Assembly: GCF_021646685.1 (NCBI RefSeq)
Contig: NZ_JAKJHW010000005.1
Span: 231,038-295,037, forward strand
Origin: Pseudalkalibacillus salsuginis
GTDB lineage: Bacteria > Bacillota > Bacilli > Bacillales > Fictibacillaceae
DNA: 64,000 nt
Direction of reading: 5' to 3'
A model generated the notes under the pieces. That model made no database searches, had not been told where the DNA came from, and saw nothing but the letters and a program-made list of their open reading frames with translations. The position numbers and the translations under genes are program-made. How positions within the stretch are numbered: position 1 is the first letter of the stretch; the number at the start of each line of letters is the position of its first letter. Shown in pieces: positions 30,777-40,739 of this stretch.

Positions 30777-31729
30777 GCGATCAAGAGAAGCCATTCTCCG
30801 AAATGACGGAAGAAGAGAAGGCGGAAGCCAAGCGGAAAGCGGTCGAAGAAGCAAAACGCAAGGCTGCTGAGAAGAAAGCGGAAAAAGAAGCCGAGGCTGC
30901 AGAACCAAAAACTCCAGCATCAGCTGATGATAAAGCCAAAGCTGCAGCCGCTGCCAAGGCAAAAGCCGCCGCAGCTGCTAAAGCGAAGGCAGCTGCCGCT
31001 GCAAAAGCAAAAGCTTCTGGTGGAGCGGGTGTATCTGATGATGAGAAAGCCAAGGCAATTGCTGCTGCCAAGGCAAAAGCCGCCGCTGCCGCTAAAGCCA
31101 AGGCAGCTAAATCTGCTGGCGGAGCGGGCGACGACGAAAAGGCGAAAGCGATTGCTGCCGCAAAAGCAAAAGCCGCCGCTGCTGTAAAAGCGAAATCTGC
31201 GGCTGGAGGAGCAGGAGCAAAACCTGCTGAACCAGCTGAGGAAACACCATCACCAAACCAACCCCTTCTGGATAAATACGTGAAGACGATCAAAGGTAAT
31301 CTTGGTGAAGATGTCCTGGAAGATTCCTATATTAACAGACTTGCAAAGGATGTCCCTACCCTGGTTGCCAAACGGGAGAGCTTTTATAAACTTGCAGAAT
31401 TCCTAAAACATAATGAACAGTTTAGTTTTGAGTATGTAAGTGAATTGCATGGGACCGATTTTGAAACGCATATGGAAGTCTATGCCCATCTCTATTCGTA
31501 TAAAAACAACCAGCCGGTTGCAGTTAAAGTGAAATTGGATCGTGACCATCCTGAGGTTGCTTCGGTGACACCAATCTGGCCTGGAGCAAATTGGCCTGAA
31601 CGTGAAGCCTATGATCTACTTGGGATCCGTTTTACCGGACATCCGAACTTAACGCGGATTTTGATGCCCGATGATTGGGTCGGATACCCTATGCGAAAAG
31701 ACTATGAACCATACGATGTGGAGGTGTGA
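30773..31729 (+). CDS. nuoC: NADH-quinone oxidoreductase subunit C with Ala/Lys-rich N-terminal extension
   Basis: A 318-residue peripheral-arm subunit. The real NuoC (30 kDa subunit) domain is residues 170-318, ending with [32 protein letters not shown] and the PMRKDYE tail. The first 160 residues are a charged, low-complexity extension: an Arg/Lys/Glu-rich start, then three blocks built of eight-residue KAKAAAAA units ending in GGAG. At the DNA level the blocks repeat GCTGCCAAGGCAAAAGCC. Such extensions occur in other Bacillus NuoC proteins; the role is unknown. It starts in the nuoB stop (ATGA). Confidence 0.93.
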   Translation: MSDQEKPFSEMTEEEKAEAKRKAVEEAKRKAAEKKAEKEAEAAEPKTPASADDKAKAAAAAKAKAAAAAKAKAAAAAKAKASGGAGVSDDEKAKAIAAAKAKAAAAAKAKAAKSAGGAGDDEKAKAIAAAKAKAAAAVKAKSAAGGAGAKPAEPAEETPSPNQPLLDKYVKTIKGNLGEDVLEDSYINRLAKDVPTLVAKRESFYKLAEFLKHNEQFSFEYVSELHGTDFETHMEVYAHLYSYKNNQPVAVKVKLDRDHPEVASVTPIWPGANWPEREAYDLLGIRFTGHPNLTRILMPDDWVGYPMRKDYEPYDVEV

Positions 31730-31732
31730 CCC

Positions 31733-32833
31733 ATGATTCGCACAGAAGAAATGCTGCTTAACGTTGGGCCTCAGCATCCAAGTACCCATGGCGTGTTCCG
31801 GATCGTTTTGAAAATCGATGGAGAAATCATCAAGGAAGCGACACCAGTAATCGGTTACCTCCACCGTGGAACTGAAAAACTCGCTGAAGACCTGCAATAT
31901 ACCCAAATCATCCCATATACGGATCGGATGGACTATCTTTCAGCGATGACGAACAACTACATCCTCTGTCATGCGGTCGAGACGATGATGGATATGGAAA
32001 TTCCCGAGCGTGCGGAGTATCTGCGTGTTCTTGTGATGGAGTTAGGCCGGATCGCAAGCCACCTGGTCTGGTTTGGTACATATTTACTTGATATCGGTGC
32101 ATTGAGCCCGTTCTTATATGCATTCAGGGAGCGGGAGATGATCATCAATTTACTTAACGAAATTTCTGGAGCACGTCTAACGTTCAATTATATGCGTGTC
32201 GGAGGGGTGAAATGGGACGCGCCGGAAGGATGGATCGAGAAAGTTGAAGAATTTATCCCTCATATGCGTAAAGAGCTTGCCGGGTACCACGACCTTGTCA
32301 GCGGGAACGAAATCTTCCTGAACCGTGTTCGTGGTGTCGGAAAGTATACGAAACAAGAAGCGTTGTCTTATTCGCTAAGTGGTGCAAACCTCCGCTGTAC
32401 TGGGGTGGATTGGGATCTTCGCAAAAAGGAGCCGTATTCCATCTATGACCGCTTCGACTTCGATGTTCCTGTATTTGAGGGCGGAGATGCCTGGTCACGC
32501 TATAAGTGCCGTATGGCAGAAATCGAAGAGTCGCTCAAAATCGTCGAGCAGGCTGTGGAGCAATTCCCAAAAGAAGGGGAAATCATGGCCAAGGTTCCGA
32601 GGATCATCAAGCCGCCTGCAGGTGAGACCTATGTCCGCATCGAATCGCCGAGAGGGGAAATCGGCTGTTATATCGCCTCACAGGGGAAGAAGGAACCATA
32701 TCGTCTGAAGTTCAGAAGACCGTCTTTCTACAACCTGCAGATCTTACCGAAGCTTTTACAAGGTGAAAACATCGCCAACCTGATTACCATCCTTGGCGGA
32801 ATTGACATCGTACTCGGGGAGGTGGATGGCTGA
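31733..32833 (+). CDS. nuoD: NADH-quinone oxidoreductase subunit D
   Basis: A 366-residue subunit that builds the quinone site with NuoB. The 49 kDa-subunit motifs LNVGPQHPSTHGVFR and GYLHRGTEKLAED are present, as is the C-terminal GGIDIVLGEVDG. It begins 3 bases after nuoC and overlaps the nuoH start by one base. Confidence 0.96.
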   Translation: MIRTEEMLLNVGPQHPSTHGVFRIVLKIDGEIIKEATPVIGYLHRGTEKLAEDLQYTQIIPYTDRMDYLSAMTNNYILCHAVETMMDMEIPERAEYLRVLVMELGRIASHLVWFGTYLLDIGALSPFLYAFREREMIINLLNEISGARLTFNYMRVGGVKWDAPEGWIEKVEEFIPHMRKELAGYHDLVSGNEIFLNRVRGVGKYTKQEALSYSLSGANLRCTGVDWDLRKKEPYSIYDRFDFDVPVFEGGDAWSRYKCRMAEIEESLKIVEQAVEQFPKEGEIMAKVPRIIKPPAGETYVRIESPRGEIGCYIASQGKKEPYRLKFRRPSFYNLQILPKLLQGENIANLITILGGIDIVLGEVDG

Positions 32834-33834
32834 TGATCGAAGAATTGCTCTATTCCTCTCCTTCACTGACGAACACGCTGATCTTTTTCGGACTCGGCGC
32901 AAGCTTACTTATGATGGTACTTGGGTTTGTAACCTATGCTATCTTAGCCGAACGTAAAGTGATGGGGTTCATGCAGCTCCGAATCGGCCCGAACCGTGTT
33001 GGCGGTCCTTTCGGATTGCTTCAGACGGTAGCCGATGTCCTGAAGCTTTTATTGAAAGAAGATACGATTCCGAAAGCGGCAGACAGACCGTTGTTCATGC
33101 TAGCGCCGGTCATTGCCTTTGCACCAGCTTTCATGGTCCTTGCTGTCATACCGTTCTCAGAATCTCTCCGGTTTTCCGATATCGGGATCGGATTGCTTTA
33201 TTACATTGCGATATCCGGTATCTCGACAATCGGGGTATTGATGGGCGGTTGGGCGTCAAATAACAAATACGCCCTGTTAGGCGGTATGCGTTCGGCAGCC
33301 CAGATGATTTCCTATGAAGTACCTCTCGTCATGTCCGTGATCGGAGTCATCCTTCTTACTGGAAGTTTGAATTTGATCCAGATTGTCGAGGCACAAGAAA
33401 ATATCGCCTTTTTATTCGTCCAGCCGCTTGCGTTCGTGATCTTCATGATCGCTTCAGTCGCAGAGTTGAACCGGACACCGTTTGACCTGCCGGAAGCAGA
33501 ATCCGAGCTTGTTGCGGGTTATCATGTCGAATATTCAGGATTCAGATGGGCGTTCTTCATGCTTACAGAATATGTCTATTTGTTCGCGATGGCATCGATT
33601 ACGACAATCCTTTTCTTAGGTGGATGGAATCCGGTGCCGTATCTTGAATTCATTCCAGGAATCATCTGGTTCGCGCTTAAATTCAGCGTGGTCGTTTTCT
33701 TCCTGATCTGGCTGCGTGCCACATTACCACGTATGCGCGCCGATCAGCTCATGTCATTCGGATGGAAAGTACTATTGCCGTTAGCACTGCTAAACATTTT
33801 TATCAGCGCGGTGATCAAGGAAATCTGGTTCTAA
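32833..33834 (+). CDS. nuoH: NADH-quinone oxidoreductase subunit H
   Basis: A 333-residue membrane subunit of about eight helices that joins the peripheral and membrane arms and completes the quinone tunnel. AERKVMGFMQLRIGPNRVGG and AELNRTPFDLPEAESELVAG are the family signatures. The start uses TGATG overlap with nuoD. Confidence 0.96.
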   Translation: MIEELLYSSPSLTNTLIFFGLGASLLMMVLGFVTYAILAERKVMGFMQLRIGPNRVGGPFGLLQTVADVLKLLLKEDTIPKAADRPLFMLAPVIAFAPAFMVLAVIPFSESLRFSDIGIGLLYYIAISGISTIGVLMGGWASNNKYALLGGMRSAAQMISYEVPLVMSVIGVILLTGSLNLIQIVEAQENIAFLFVQPLAFVIFMIASVAELNRTPFDLPEAESELVAGYHVEYSGFRWAFFMLTEYVYLFAMASITTILFLGGWNPVPYLEFIPGIIWFALKFSVVVFFLIWLRATLPRMRADQLMSFGWKVLLPLALLNIFISAVIKEIWF

Positions 33835-33847
33835 CGGAGGGATTACA

Positions 33848-34267
33848 ATGAAAGGACTCGTAAAAGGGTTAAAATACACACTGAAAAACATGACGAAACA
33901 GAATGTGACGTACTCGTATCCGGATGAACCGCTTGAGATGCCCGATCGTTTTCGGGGAATCCAGAAGTTTTACCCGGAGAAATGCATCGTCTGCAACCAA
34001 TGTGCGAACATCTGCCCGACAGACTGTATCGAATTGACAGGTAAGAAACACCCTGATCCGAATAAAAAAGGGAAAATCATCGATACGTATGATATCAATT
34101 TTGAAATCTGTATCCTGTGTGACCTTTGTACAGAAGTCTGTCCGACCGAAGCGATTGTCATGACAAACAACTTCGAACTGGCAGAATACAGCCGCGATGA
34201 GCTCTTCAAAAACCTTGAATGGCTCGATGAAAACGATACGAACGTAAGAAAGGAGAATAAGGCATGA
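33848..34267 (+). CDS. nuoI: NADH-quinone oxidoreductase subunit I
   Basis: A 139-residue ferredoxin-like subunit with two 4Fe-4S motifs, CIVCNQCANICP and CILCDLCTEVCP, which pass electrons to NuoB. It starts after GGAGGG and overlaps nuoJ by four bases. Confidence 0.96.
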   Translation: MKGLVKGLKYTLKNMTKQNVTYSYPDEPLEMPDRFRGIQKFYPEKCIVCNQCANICPTDCIELTGKKHPDPNKKGKIIDTYDINFEICILCDLCTEVCPTEAIVMTNNFELAEYSRDELFKNLEWLDENDTNVRKENKA

Positions 34268-34785
34268 ATGGTGAATTGATCTTATTCTTTGTTCTTGCAC
34301 TCGTTGCAATCGGAAGCGGCATCCTCATGCTGAACCTGACGAAGGTCGTCCATATGGTGATCGCCCTCGTCTTTACGTTCCTGTCGATCGCGGGATTATA
34401 CGTGATGCTGTCAGCGGAATTCGTGGCCTTTGTCCAGGTTCTCATCTATTCGGGCGCAATAACGATCATCATGCTCTTCGGAATCATGCTTACTCGCCAC
34501 GATGATAAAACTGAAACGAAAATCGGTGTACCGAGAATGATTCTGGTTTTGACAGGAATTGTAGCCTTCTTCGTCGTCATGTTCTTCCAAATCAACGATT
34601 TAAGCTTTGGGGAACAGGCGGCCGATTTGCATGTCGATAATACGGAAAAAATCGGAATCGCCCTTTATTCCAAATATGTCATCCCATTTGAATTGACCTC
34701 TGTCTTGCTGCTCGTCGCACTCGTCGGGGCGATCATATTGGCAAAACGGGATGATGAAGACAAGGGGGCAGAGGACAATGAGTAG
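34264..34785 (+). CDS. nuoJ: NADH-quinone oxidoreductase subunit J
   Basis: A 173-residue membrane subunit with five helices and the conserved [25 protein letters not shown] segment. The C terminus is charged. It overlaps both neighbours. Confidence 0.94.
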   Translation: MNGELILFFVLALVAIGSGILMLNLTKVVHMVIALVFTFLSIAGLYVMLSAEFVAFVQVLIYSGAITIIMLFGIMLTRHDDKTETKIGVPRMILVLTGIVAFFVVMFFQINDLSFGEQAADLHVDNTEKIGIALYSKYVIPFELTSVLLLVALVGAIILAKRDDEDKGAEDNE

Positions 34786-35092
34786 TGTGCCATTATCCGT
34801 TTATCTCGTTCTTGCTCTGATCCTCTTTTGTATTGGATTATTCGGAGCGTTGACAAAACGGAACGCTGTCATCGTTCTGATTTCCATCGAATTGATGCTG
34901 AATGCGGTGAATATCAACCTCATCGCCTTTGCGAAGTATGGCATCAATCCAAGTATTACAGGACAAATTTTTTCCTTGTTTACGATTACCGTCGCTGCTG
35001 CTGAAGCTGCGGTTGGGCTGGCAATCCTGATCGCCCTTTACCGTAACCGCAAAACGGTGAACGTAGATGAGATGGATATTATGAAACGATAA
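34778..35092 (+). CDS. nuoK: NADH-quinone oxidoreductase subunit K
   Basis: A 104-residue subunit of three helices. The conserved membrane glutamates are in [20 protein letters not shown] sequence and [13 protein letters not shown]. The ATG at 34778 follows GCAGAGG and overlaps nuoJ by eight bases; the longer upstream frame is not used. Confidence 0.95.
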   Translation: MSSVPLSVYLVLALILFCIGLFGALTKRNAVIVLISIELMLNAVNINLIAFAKYGINPSITGQIFSLFTITVAAAEAAVGLAILIALYRNRKTVNVDEMDIMKR

Positions 35093-35107
35093 GGAGGAGG
35101 ATCGACA

Positions 35108-36964
35108 ATGAACCCAATCATCTGGCTCATACCTGTTTTACCACTTCTATCCTTCGTCCTTCTCTTATTGTTTGGTCGTAGGTTGAAAGAAGCATCCGCA
35201 GTCGTTGGCTCATTATTGACATTAGGCTCACTCATCCTATCTGTCGTCGTTTTCATGGGGCAGTGGGGAGGAGCATCTGTAAAGCAAACGGCTGAATGGC
35301 TGGCAATCGGAGATACGGTATTGACGGTCGGTTATGAGATCAATCCGTTGAATGCACTCATGCTCGTCATCGTCTCTTTCGTCAGTTTTCTCATCCAAGT
35401 GTATTCAAAAGGCTATATGCATGATGACGATCGCTTTCCTGTCTTTTTTGCCTATCTTGGCTTATTCACCTTTGCCATGCTTGGTCTGGTCATCAGCCCG
35501 AACCTGTTGCAGCTCTATATCTTCTGGGAACTTGTCGGTGTCGGCTCCTTCCTGCTGATCGGGTATTACTTTTATAAAAGTGAAGCGCGTGAAGCAGCGA
35601 AGAAAGCCTTCATCATGACCCGTATCGGGGACGTCGGCTTATTCATCGGGATAATTTTGCTTTTCTGGCAGGTCGGAAGCTTTGAACTGGATGCCATCTT
35701 TGATGCTGTAACAGCCGGTGATATCTCACAAGGCTGGATTACGCTCACTGCGATTTTGATTTTTGTCGGGGCGATCGGTAAATCGGGGCAATTCCCATTA
35801 CATACGTGGTTACCGGATGCGATGGAAGGTCCTACACCGGTATCGGCTTTGATCCATGCAGCAACGATGGTTGCGGCAGGGGTGTACCTGGTCGCTGCTA
35901 TGTTCCCGTTATTTGAAGCATCGGAAGCAGCGTTGACGACGGTTGCTGTTGTCGGCGGCTTCACAGCAATTTTTGCTGCAACGATCGGACTAGCGCAGGC
36001 TGATATCAAACGGGTACTCGCCTACTCTACAGTAAGCCAGCTAGGGTACATGATGCTGGCCTTAGGGTCCTCCGGTTATGTCGCTGGGATCTTCCATTTG
36101 ACGACACATGCATTTTTCAAAGCGCTCTTGTTCCTTGCCGCCGGTAGTGTGATTCACGCCGTACATACACAAAACATCCATGAAATGGGCGGGCTTTGGA
36201 AAAAGATGAAGTGGACTGCGCCGTTGTTCTTAATCGGTGCGATGGCGATTTCAGGTGTACCTTTGTTATCCGGTTTCTTCAGCAAAGATGAAATTTTAGC
36301 TGCAACCTATGCGGATGGCCGGTTCGGGTTATTCTGGATCGCAGTCATCGCCACATTCCTCACAGCTTTTTATATGTTCAGACTGTTTTTCCTTGTCTTT
36401 ACAGGAGAGTCCCAAGGAAAAGTGAAGAAGGTTCAGGAATCTCCAGGAGTCATGGTATTTCCGATGGTTGTACTAGGGATATTGGCGGTTATAGCTGGGT
36501 ATATCAATACCCCGGTGACACCGATACTCGATGACTACCTTGCGCAGAATCCTTATTTAGAAATTCATCACCATGAATCATACTGGTGGATTCCTATTGT
36601 TGCCACAGTTGTTTCCTTATTCGGAATCTTCATGGCGTGGCTCGTCTATGCGAAGAAAAAGGTGAAGAGGCTCTCAGAAGCTTCACCGGATTTCCACTTC
36701 ATTTTATTGAACAAATATTTTATCGATGAAACATACGATTACAGCTTCGTAAAAGGAACGAGGGGATTCAGTTATTTCTGGTATTATATCGATCGCTTCG
36801 TAGTCGAAGGTGTCATCCAGCTCGTAACGGGCGCTGTCGGCTGGATCAGCAAAACCAGCTCAAAAGCCCATAACGGACAGGTGCAGCTTTATGGATCGGT
36901 CGCATTCGCTGGGATGGCTGTCTTGCTTCTTATCGTTGCTTGGTTAGGGGGGTACTTGACGTAA
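35108..36964 (+). CDS. nuoL: NADH-quinone oxidoreductase subunit L
   Basis: A 618-residue antiporter-like membrane subunit at the distal end of the arm. The proton channel core with WELVGVGSFLLIGYYF, GKSGQFPLHTWLPDAMEGPTPVSALIHAATMVAAG and AYSTVSQLGYMMLALG is intact, and the C-terminal lateral helix is present. It starts after AAGGAGGAGG. Confidence 0.96.
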   Translation: MNPIIWLIPVLPLLSFVLLLLFGRRLKEASAVVGSLLTLGSLILSVVVFMGQWGGASVKQTAEWLAIGDTVLTVGYEINPLNALMLVIVSFVSFLIQVYSKGYMHDDDRFPVFFAYLGLFTFAMLGLVISPNLLQLYIFWELVGVGSFLLIGYYFYKSEAREAAKKAFIMTRIGDVGLFIGIILLFWQVGSFELDAIFDAVTAGDISQGWITLTAILIFVGAIGKSGQFPLHTWLPDAMEGPTPVSALIHAATMVAAGVYLVAAMFPLFEASEAALTTVAVVGGFTAIFAATIGLAQADIKRVLAYSTVSQLGYMMLALGSSGYVAGIFHLTTHAFFKALLFLAAGSVIHAVHTQNIHEMGGLWKKMKWTAPLFLIGAMAISGVPLLSGFFSKDEILAATYADGRFGLFWIAVIATFLTAFYMFRLFFLVFTGESQGKVKKVQESPGVMVFPMVVLGILAVIAGYINTPVTPILDDYLAQNPYLEIHHHESYWWIPIVATVVSLFGIFMAWLVYAKKKVKRLSEASPDFHFILLNKYFIDETYDYSFVKGTRGFSYFWYYIDRFVVEGVIQLVTGAVGWISKTSSKAHNGQVQLYGSVAFAGMAVLLLIVAWLGGYLT

Positions 36965-38490
36965 TGGATTCTATTCTACTTTCAGCACTTGTTTTCTCCC
37001 CGATCGTCGGTATTTTGGTGCTGCTGTTCGTTCCGAAAGCAGAAGAGGCAGCCATCAAGGGCGTTGGATTTTTAGCGACCCTTTTGCCGCTAGCTTTGGC
37101 GTTCATCGTCTATTTCGGGTTTGATAACACGAAAGAAACATTACAATTCATCGAGCAGCACAAATGGATCGATTTCAATCTTCAATCATTGCAGAATGGT
37201 GGAGATTTCACTGTCAGCTATGAACTTGGCGTCAATGGCTTGTCCGTGCTGCTTCTATTATTGACTGCGATCGTTTCGACGTTGGCAGCAGCCGCCTCGG
37301 TCTGGATCAAGGATCAGACAAAGGGCTATTTCTTGCTGTTCCTTCTATTGGAAATCGGAATGCTTGGTGTATTCGCATCACAAAACTTATTGCTTTTCTT
37401 CATCTTTTTCGAGATTACCTTGATCCCGACATTCTTTCTGATCGGAAAGTGGGGTTATCTTGATAAAGAGAAAGCGGCGTTCAGCTTTTTAATCTATAAC
37501 GGTTTAGGTTCAGCAATTCTATTGATCGTCTTCATCATCCTTTATATGAAGACGGGAACAATGAACTTCACTGGTCTATCAGCTTTTTTGAGCCAATCAC
37601 CTGAGATGCTTGAACGAATGTATATCGGAGACAATTTCAGGCTTGGATTGTTGATCGCTTTATTGGTGGCATTAGGGGTAAAATTACCGATCGTACCGTT
37701 GCATTCCTGGATGTTGCAGGTCCACGTCCAAGCACCACCATCGATTGTCATGATCCACTCAGGTATCTTGTTGAAGATCGGTGCTTATGGCCTCTATCAG
37801 TTTGGACTCGGTTTCTTCCCTGGTGAGTTTGAGAAAATTGCATTCTGGATTGCATTGCTCGGTGTCATCAATCTTCTATACGGTGCGTTCATCGCATTTG
37901 TCCAGATTGATTTCAAAAAAGTCCTGGCCTATTCCAGTGTGTCTCATATGGGGATCGTCTTGATCGGGCTCGGAAGCTTGACGGATGCGGGAGTTCAAGG
38001 GGCGATGTTCCAGGTTATCTCCCACGGATTGATTTCAGCACTGTTGTTTTTCCTTGTTGGTCTCATGTATCAACGTACAGGAACATCGTTGATCACCCAC
38101 CTGGGTGGAATATCGAGAGTCATGCCGATTACCGCTGGATTTTTATTGGCAGGTGGCCTGGCTTCACTCGGCTTGCCTGGAATGTCCGGGTTTGTCAGTG
38201 AATTCATGGCATTCCTCGGATTGTTCAAAGTCATGCCGGCTCTTGCAGCAATCGGAACGTTGGGGATTATTCTGACAGCTGTCTATATGCTCCGCGCTGT
38301 TTTAGCCATTACATTCGGGGAAACGATAGAACCACTCACAAAGATAAAAGAAGCTCGTTTTGTTGAATGGATTCCAGCATTAGTATTGACCTTATTGATT
38401 GTTCTCATTGGCGTTTATCCAGCAGTCCTATCTGATATGCTTCAACTTACGATCAATGCCATGATGGCAGGCAGGGGGGCTGTTGTATGA
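36964..38490 (+). CDS. nuoM: NADH-quinone oxidoreductase subunit M
   Basis: A 508-residue antiporter-like subunit. Conserved parts include FFEITLIPTFFLIGKWG with the channel glutamate, VPLHSWMLQVHVQAPPSIVMIHSGILLKIG and AYSSVSHMGIV. The ATG at 36964 overlaps the nuoL stop (TAATG); the frame extends 24 bases upstream without need. Confidence 0.96.
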   Translation: MDSILLSALVFSPIVGILVLLFVPKAEEAAIKGVGFLATLLPLALAFIVYFGFDNTKETLQFIEQHKWIDFNLQSLQNGGDFTVSYELGVNGLSVLLLLLTAIVSTLAAAASVWIKDQTKGYFLLFLLLEIGMLGVFASQNLLLFFIFFEITLIPTFFLIGKWGYLDKEKAAFSFLIYNGLGSAILLIVFIILYMKTGTMNFTGLSAFLSQSPEMLERMYIGDNFRLGLLIALLVALGVKLPIVPLHSWMLQVHVQAPPSIVMIHSGILLKIGAYGLYQFGLGFFPGEFEKIAFWIALLGVINLLYGAFIAFVQIDFKKVLAYSSVSHMGIVLIGLGSLTDAGVQGAMFQVISHGLISALLFFLVGLMYQRTGTSLITHLGGISRVMPITAGFLLAGGLASLGLPGMSGFVSEFMAFLGLFKVMPALAAIGTLGIILTAVYMLRAVLAITFGETIEPLTKIKEARFVEWIPALVLTLLIVLIGVYPAVLSDMLQLTINAMMAGRGAVV

Positions 38491-39977
38491 CATTAGAAAA
38501 ATTGTTGAGTTATGACTGGGGAATCATGGCACCTGAGTTTACGATTCTGATCGTTGCGACATTGTTGTCGTTGATGGATTTGTTCATGCCGAATAAAACT
38601 AGCCGTAAACCGCTTGCCCTTCTAGGAATTGCCGGTGTAATCATTGCAATCGTCTTCTCGGTTTTGCAGATCGGTACTGAACCGACAAGCATCCTGTTTG
38701 ATACGTATCGCTTTGATGCGTTCGCGCTCGCATTCAAACTGCTTTTTCTTGTGGCGACTGGCCTGATTTTATTATTGGCCATTGATTATGAAGGGGAGAG
38801 GGAATGGGAGTTCAGAGGGGAATTCTTCTATCTCTTACTGACAGCATTGCTCGGTGCGATGATGATGGCTTCAAGTGCCGATCTTATCACATTGTTCGTA
38901 GGTCTGGAATTGCTGTCGATTTCTTCCTATATATTAGCGGGAATCCGTAAAAACAACCTTCATTCGAATGAAGCTGCCTTCAAATATGTTGTTAATGGGG
39001 GTATTGCTACAGCCATTACGCTATTTGGAATGAGCTATATCTATGGGCTCACAGGATCGACCAACCTGTATGAAATCAGTGAAGCGTTGACAAATCCGGC
39101 TGTGGAGCAGAATGCTTTCCTTCTGGTGATGGCATTCGTTATGCTGCTCGTCGGTCTCGCTTTTAAAATCGCAGCTGCTCCATTCCACATGTGGGCACCT
39201 GACGTCTATCAAGGCTCAGCAACACCGGTTACGGCCTTCTTAAGTGTCGTATCGAAGTCAGCTGGATTTGCCCTGATTTTAAAAATGTTTCTGATCACGT
39301 TCTTGTCAGTCCAGGGCTGGCATAATGCCATCATTCTGGAGCTGCAACCATACATTGCAGTCATTGCTGGCGTTACGATGGTGGTTGGAAACGTCGTTGC
39401 CTTGAGACAAAGGAACATTAAGCGCATGTTTGCTTACTCTAGTATAGCTCATGCCGGTTATGTACTTGTGCCATTCGTGTCCTTGTCATTGCTTGTTTTT
39501 AAAATGACCTGGTTCTATCTGCTCGCCTACTTATTGATGAATATTGGAGCGTTCGCTGTCATTCAATTCGTGACAGAAAAGGAAAGATCTGAGGATTTTA
39601 CTGCATTTTCCGGACTTTATAAACGTGCACCATGGGTCGCGGTCATGATGGCTGTATTTATCCTGTCGCTTGCTGGGCTGCCTTTTACTGCAGGGTTCAT
39701 CGGGAAGTTCGGGATATTCATGAGTTCCCTTGGCACCGGTCACTATGTTTTAGCATCAGTCATGATTGCAACAACTGTCATTTCATACGTTTATTATTTC
39801 AATATCCTTGTCCAGATCTTTTTCCGCAAAGGGGAAGTTGATCGTCTCCTTCCATCTATCGGACTTTTAATTGTGATGATCATCTGTGGGGCTGGCACTA
39901 TCTTTTTCGGTATTTATCCTGGAGCAGCTTACGACTTCTTCCAGGAATTTGATATGAACGAGTTGTTTATTAAGTAA
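38487..39977 (+). CDS. nuoN: NADH-quinone oxidoreductase subunit N
   Basis: A 496-residue antiporter-like subunit, last gene of the operon. VGLELLSISSYILAG, AAPFHMWAPDVYQGSATPVTAFLSV and AYSSIAHAGYVLV are present. Genes nuoE, F and G for the NADH-oxidising module are absent, as in other Bacillaceae, so the electron donor may be a ferredoxin- or flavodoxin-like partner or another dehydrogenase (inference). It starts in the nuoM stop (ATGA). Confidence 0.96.
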   Translation: MTLEKLLSYDWGIMAPEFTILIVATLLSLMDLFMPNKTSRKPLALLGIAGVIIAIVFSVLQIGTEPTSILFDTYRFDAFALAFKLLFLVATGLILLLAIDYEGEREWEFRGEFFYLLLTALLGAMMMASSADLITLFVGLELLSISSYILAGIRKNNLHSNEAAFKYVVNGGIATAITLFGMSYIYGLTGSTNLYEISEALTNPAVEQNAFLLVMAFVMLLVGLAFKIAAAPFHMWAPDVYQGSATPVTAFLSVVSKSAGFALILKMFLITFLSVQGWHNAIILELQPYIAVIAGVTMVVGNVVALRQRNIKRMFAYSSIAHAGYVLVPFVSLSLLVFKMTWFYLLAYLLMNIGAFAVIQFVTEKERSEDFTAFSGLYKRAPWVAVMMAVFILSLAGLPFTAGFIGKFGIFMSSLGTGHYVLASVMIATTVISYVYYFNILVQIFFRKGEVDRLLPSIGLLIVMIICGAGTIFFGIYPGAAYDFFQEFDMNELFIK

Positions 39978-39994
39978 ACGATAATTAAAGAGGA

Positions 39995-40026
39995 AGAGCG
40001 TACCTTTTGAGGTTCGCTCTTTTTTT
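39995..40026 (+). terminator. Terminator of the nuo operon
   Basis: AGAGCGTACCT pairs with AGGTTCGCTCT (one T-T mismatch) around a 4-6 base loop; seven T follow. Confidence 0.88.
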
Positions 40027-40058
40027 GTGTGGGATGGAAGTCTACAGTTGTGATATAA

Positions 40059-40147
40059 TGCAATTACCATTCTACCGATGCAATTAAGCTTGGTATCGTG
40101 CAATAATAAAGTTGCGGGCGCAATCCCCTTTGGAAAACCGCGCAATT
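40059..40147 (+). repeat. Helically phased TGCAAT array 3
   Basis: TGCAAT words start at 40059, 40079 and 40099, with CGCAAT variants at 40119 and 40141; the pitch is 20, 20, 20 and 22 bp. It begins 33 bp after the nuo terminator. From 40148 to 40372 I see only the ywzB upstream region. Confidence 0.8.
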
Positions 40148-40372
40148 CTTTTTAATATGGGTGCATTTTCTTCGTTAAGCAGCTTGATAGTCTCCTCTTC
40201 AAAGCCACACTGGATGTCTATCCAATGAAGGAAATGTCGAATATTGCGCGGGAAATAGGTAAATATCTAGGACTAAAGATGTATTTTGTAATTAAAAACA
40301 GGAAATATGAAGGAAAAGGGAAAATCCTGTCGAAAGATTTACGAGGTAGTATTTATTGGAGGTCTGACGTCT

Positions 40373-40603
40373 ATGCACCCATTTGGAACACAAGCTTTGC
40401 TGAATATCATCGTTAATATCGTTTTCCTTGCGGTTTCCTGGTGGGCTTTGCAGGCATTGAATTTTGAAAGATTCATAAAAAGCGGTCGAGTCGTGCAAGC
40501 CCAATTGTTGATGATCTTACTGACCATCGCACTTGCATCACTCCTTACTTCGTTTTTTATGAGTTATCTTTCGTGGTCGACCCAGCTGAAATATCTGTTT
40601 TAA
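40373..40603 (+). CDS. ywzB: DUF1146 membrane protein YwzB
   Basis: A 76-residue protein with two membrane helices and the family stretch LAVSWWALQALNFERFIKSGRVVQAQLL. The function is unknown. The ATG at 40373 has GGAGGTC 10 bases upstream; the longer frame begins in non-conserved sequence. In B. subtilis ywzB likewise lies between the atp operon and ywmB-murAA. Confidence 0.88.
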   Translation: MHPFGTQALLNIIVNIVFLAVSWWALQALNFERFIKSGRVVQAQLLMILLTIALASLLTSFFMSYLSWSTQLKYLF

Positions 40604-40739
40604 GTCAGACAGAAATATCCTTACATATGAAGAATGTCGATTATAAGGGTACAGGCTTTTGTCGCATCTTGACTACATCTTCCATGTATGAGCCTCTCTC
40701 TCATGGCAACAATTGTAATGAGGAGAGGAGTGGGAAGTT

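Noticed and set aside
30781..31293. A long antisense frame rich in Ala and Phe
   Set aside because: It is the mirror of the Ala/Lys repeats in nuoC and has no start signals.
40225..40416. A 63-codon frame before ywzB
   Set aside because: No ribosome site, and it overlaps the well-supported ywzB start in another frame.
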